Source: Oligoflexales bacterium
GTDB taxonomy: Bacteria; Bdellovibrionota; Oligoflexia; Oligoflexales; Oligoflexaceae
Direction: 5' to 3'
Assembly (NCBI GenBank): GCA_015232735.1
Contig: JADFZC010000142.1
Span: 1 to 6,595, forward strand
Length of the DNA stretch: 6,595 nt
The translations under genes and the position numbers were made by a program. The notes beneath the pieces are model-generated. The model made no database searches, was not told where the DNA came from, and saw nothing but the letters and a program-made list of their open reading frames with translations. This document shows, in pieces, positions 6,538 to 6,595 of the stretch. Positions within the stretch are counted from its first letter, which is position 1, and each line of letters starts with the position of its first letter.

Positions 6538-6566
6538 TTCCGTGTTTCGGAACTGATCCGAATCAG
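6538..6566. promoter_or_regulatory. Two back-to-back inverted repeats before the hypothetical gene
   Basis: TTCCG/CGGAA (6538-6552, 5-nt loop) is followed directly by CTGAT/ATCAG (6553-6566, 4-nt loop), both with perfect 5-bp arms. On the minus strand the first arm nearest the gene includes the GGA that would act as its ribosome binding site, so a folded leader could mask translation initiation. The stems are short and may be chance. No clear promoter is visible in 6567-6595. Confidence 0.3.
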
Positions 6567-6595
6567 GTTACGGTCTATCATCCTAAGACAAACAG

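Overview
This 6.6 kb, fairly AT-rich bacterial window carries four substantial genes and one unusual repeat block. A tandem pair of seven-transmembrane receptors with cytoplasmic SpoIIE/PP2C-type domains, next to an Rpn/PDDEXK-family nuclease with a Gly-rich 4-residue repeat tail, suggests a Gram-negative host of the Desulfobacterota or Spirochaetota kind. That placement is inference; no rRNA, tRNA or taxonomic marker gene is present.

Layout. (1) Positions 3-3942, + strand: two consecutive genes with the same plan, a periplasmic 7TMR-DISM-like sensor domain, seven membrane helices and a cytoplasmic SpoIIE-type phosphatase domain. The first gene enters from beyond the left edge, and its phosphatase domain has lost nearly all metal-binding motifs, so it looks like a pseudophosphatase. 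The second keeps every catalytic motif (GGD, GDVTGHG, YTDG, DDTS). They probably form one operon in which a dead and a live paralogue work together on an unseen STAS-type anti-sigma antagonist. (2) Positions 3957-4982, - strand, ending tail to tail 14 bp from the phosphatase: an Rpn/PDDEXK_2 nuclease ('transposase family'). Its C-terminal part has ten 4-residue repeats and an internal ATG with a better ribosome binding site than the annotated start, resembling the gene-within-gene arrangement known for E. coli Rpn nucleases. A perfect 10-bp inverted repeat lies upstream of it. (3) Positions 4983-5479, non-coding: 5081-5475 is an array of 18 units that all end in the same AATAT. Each is a differently 5'-truncated copy of one 57-bp parent. 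Three are full length. (4) Positions 5480-6532, - strand: a 350-residue soluble protein that I do not recognise, with its stop codon 4 bp from the array. Two small back-to-back inverted repeats precede its start.

The most interesting items are the nested, common-end repeat array, the pseudo/active phosphatase pair and the candidate internal product of the Rpn gene. Whether the nuclease has anything to do with the array beside it cannot be decided from the sequence.
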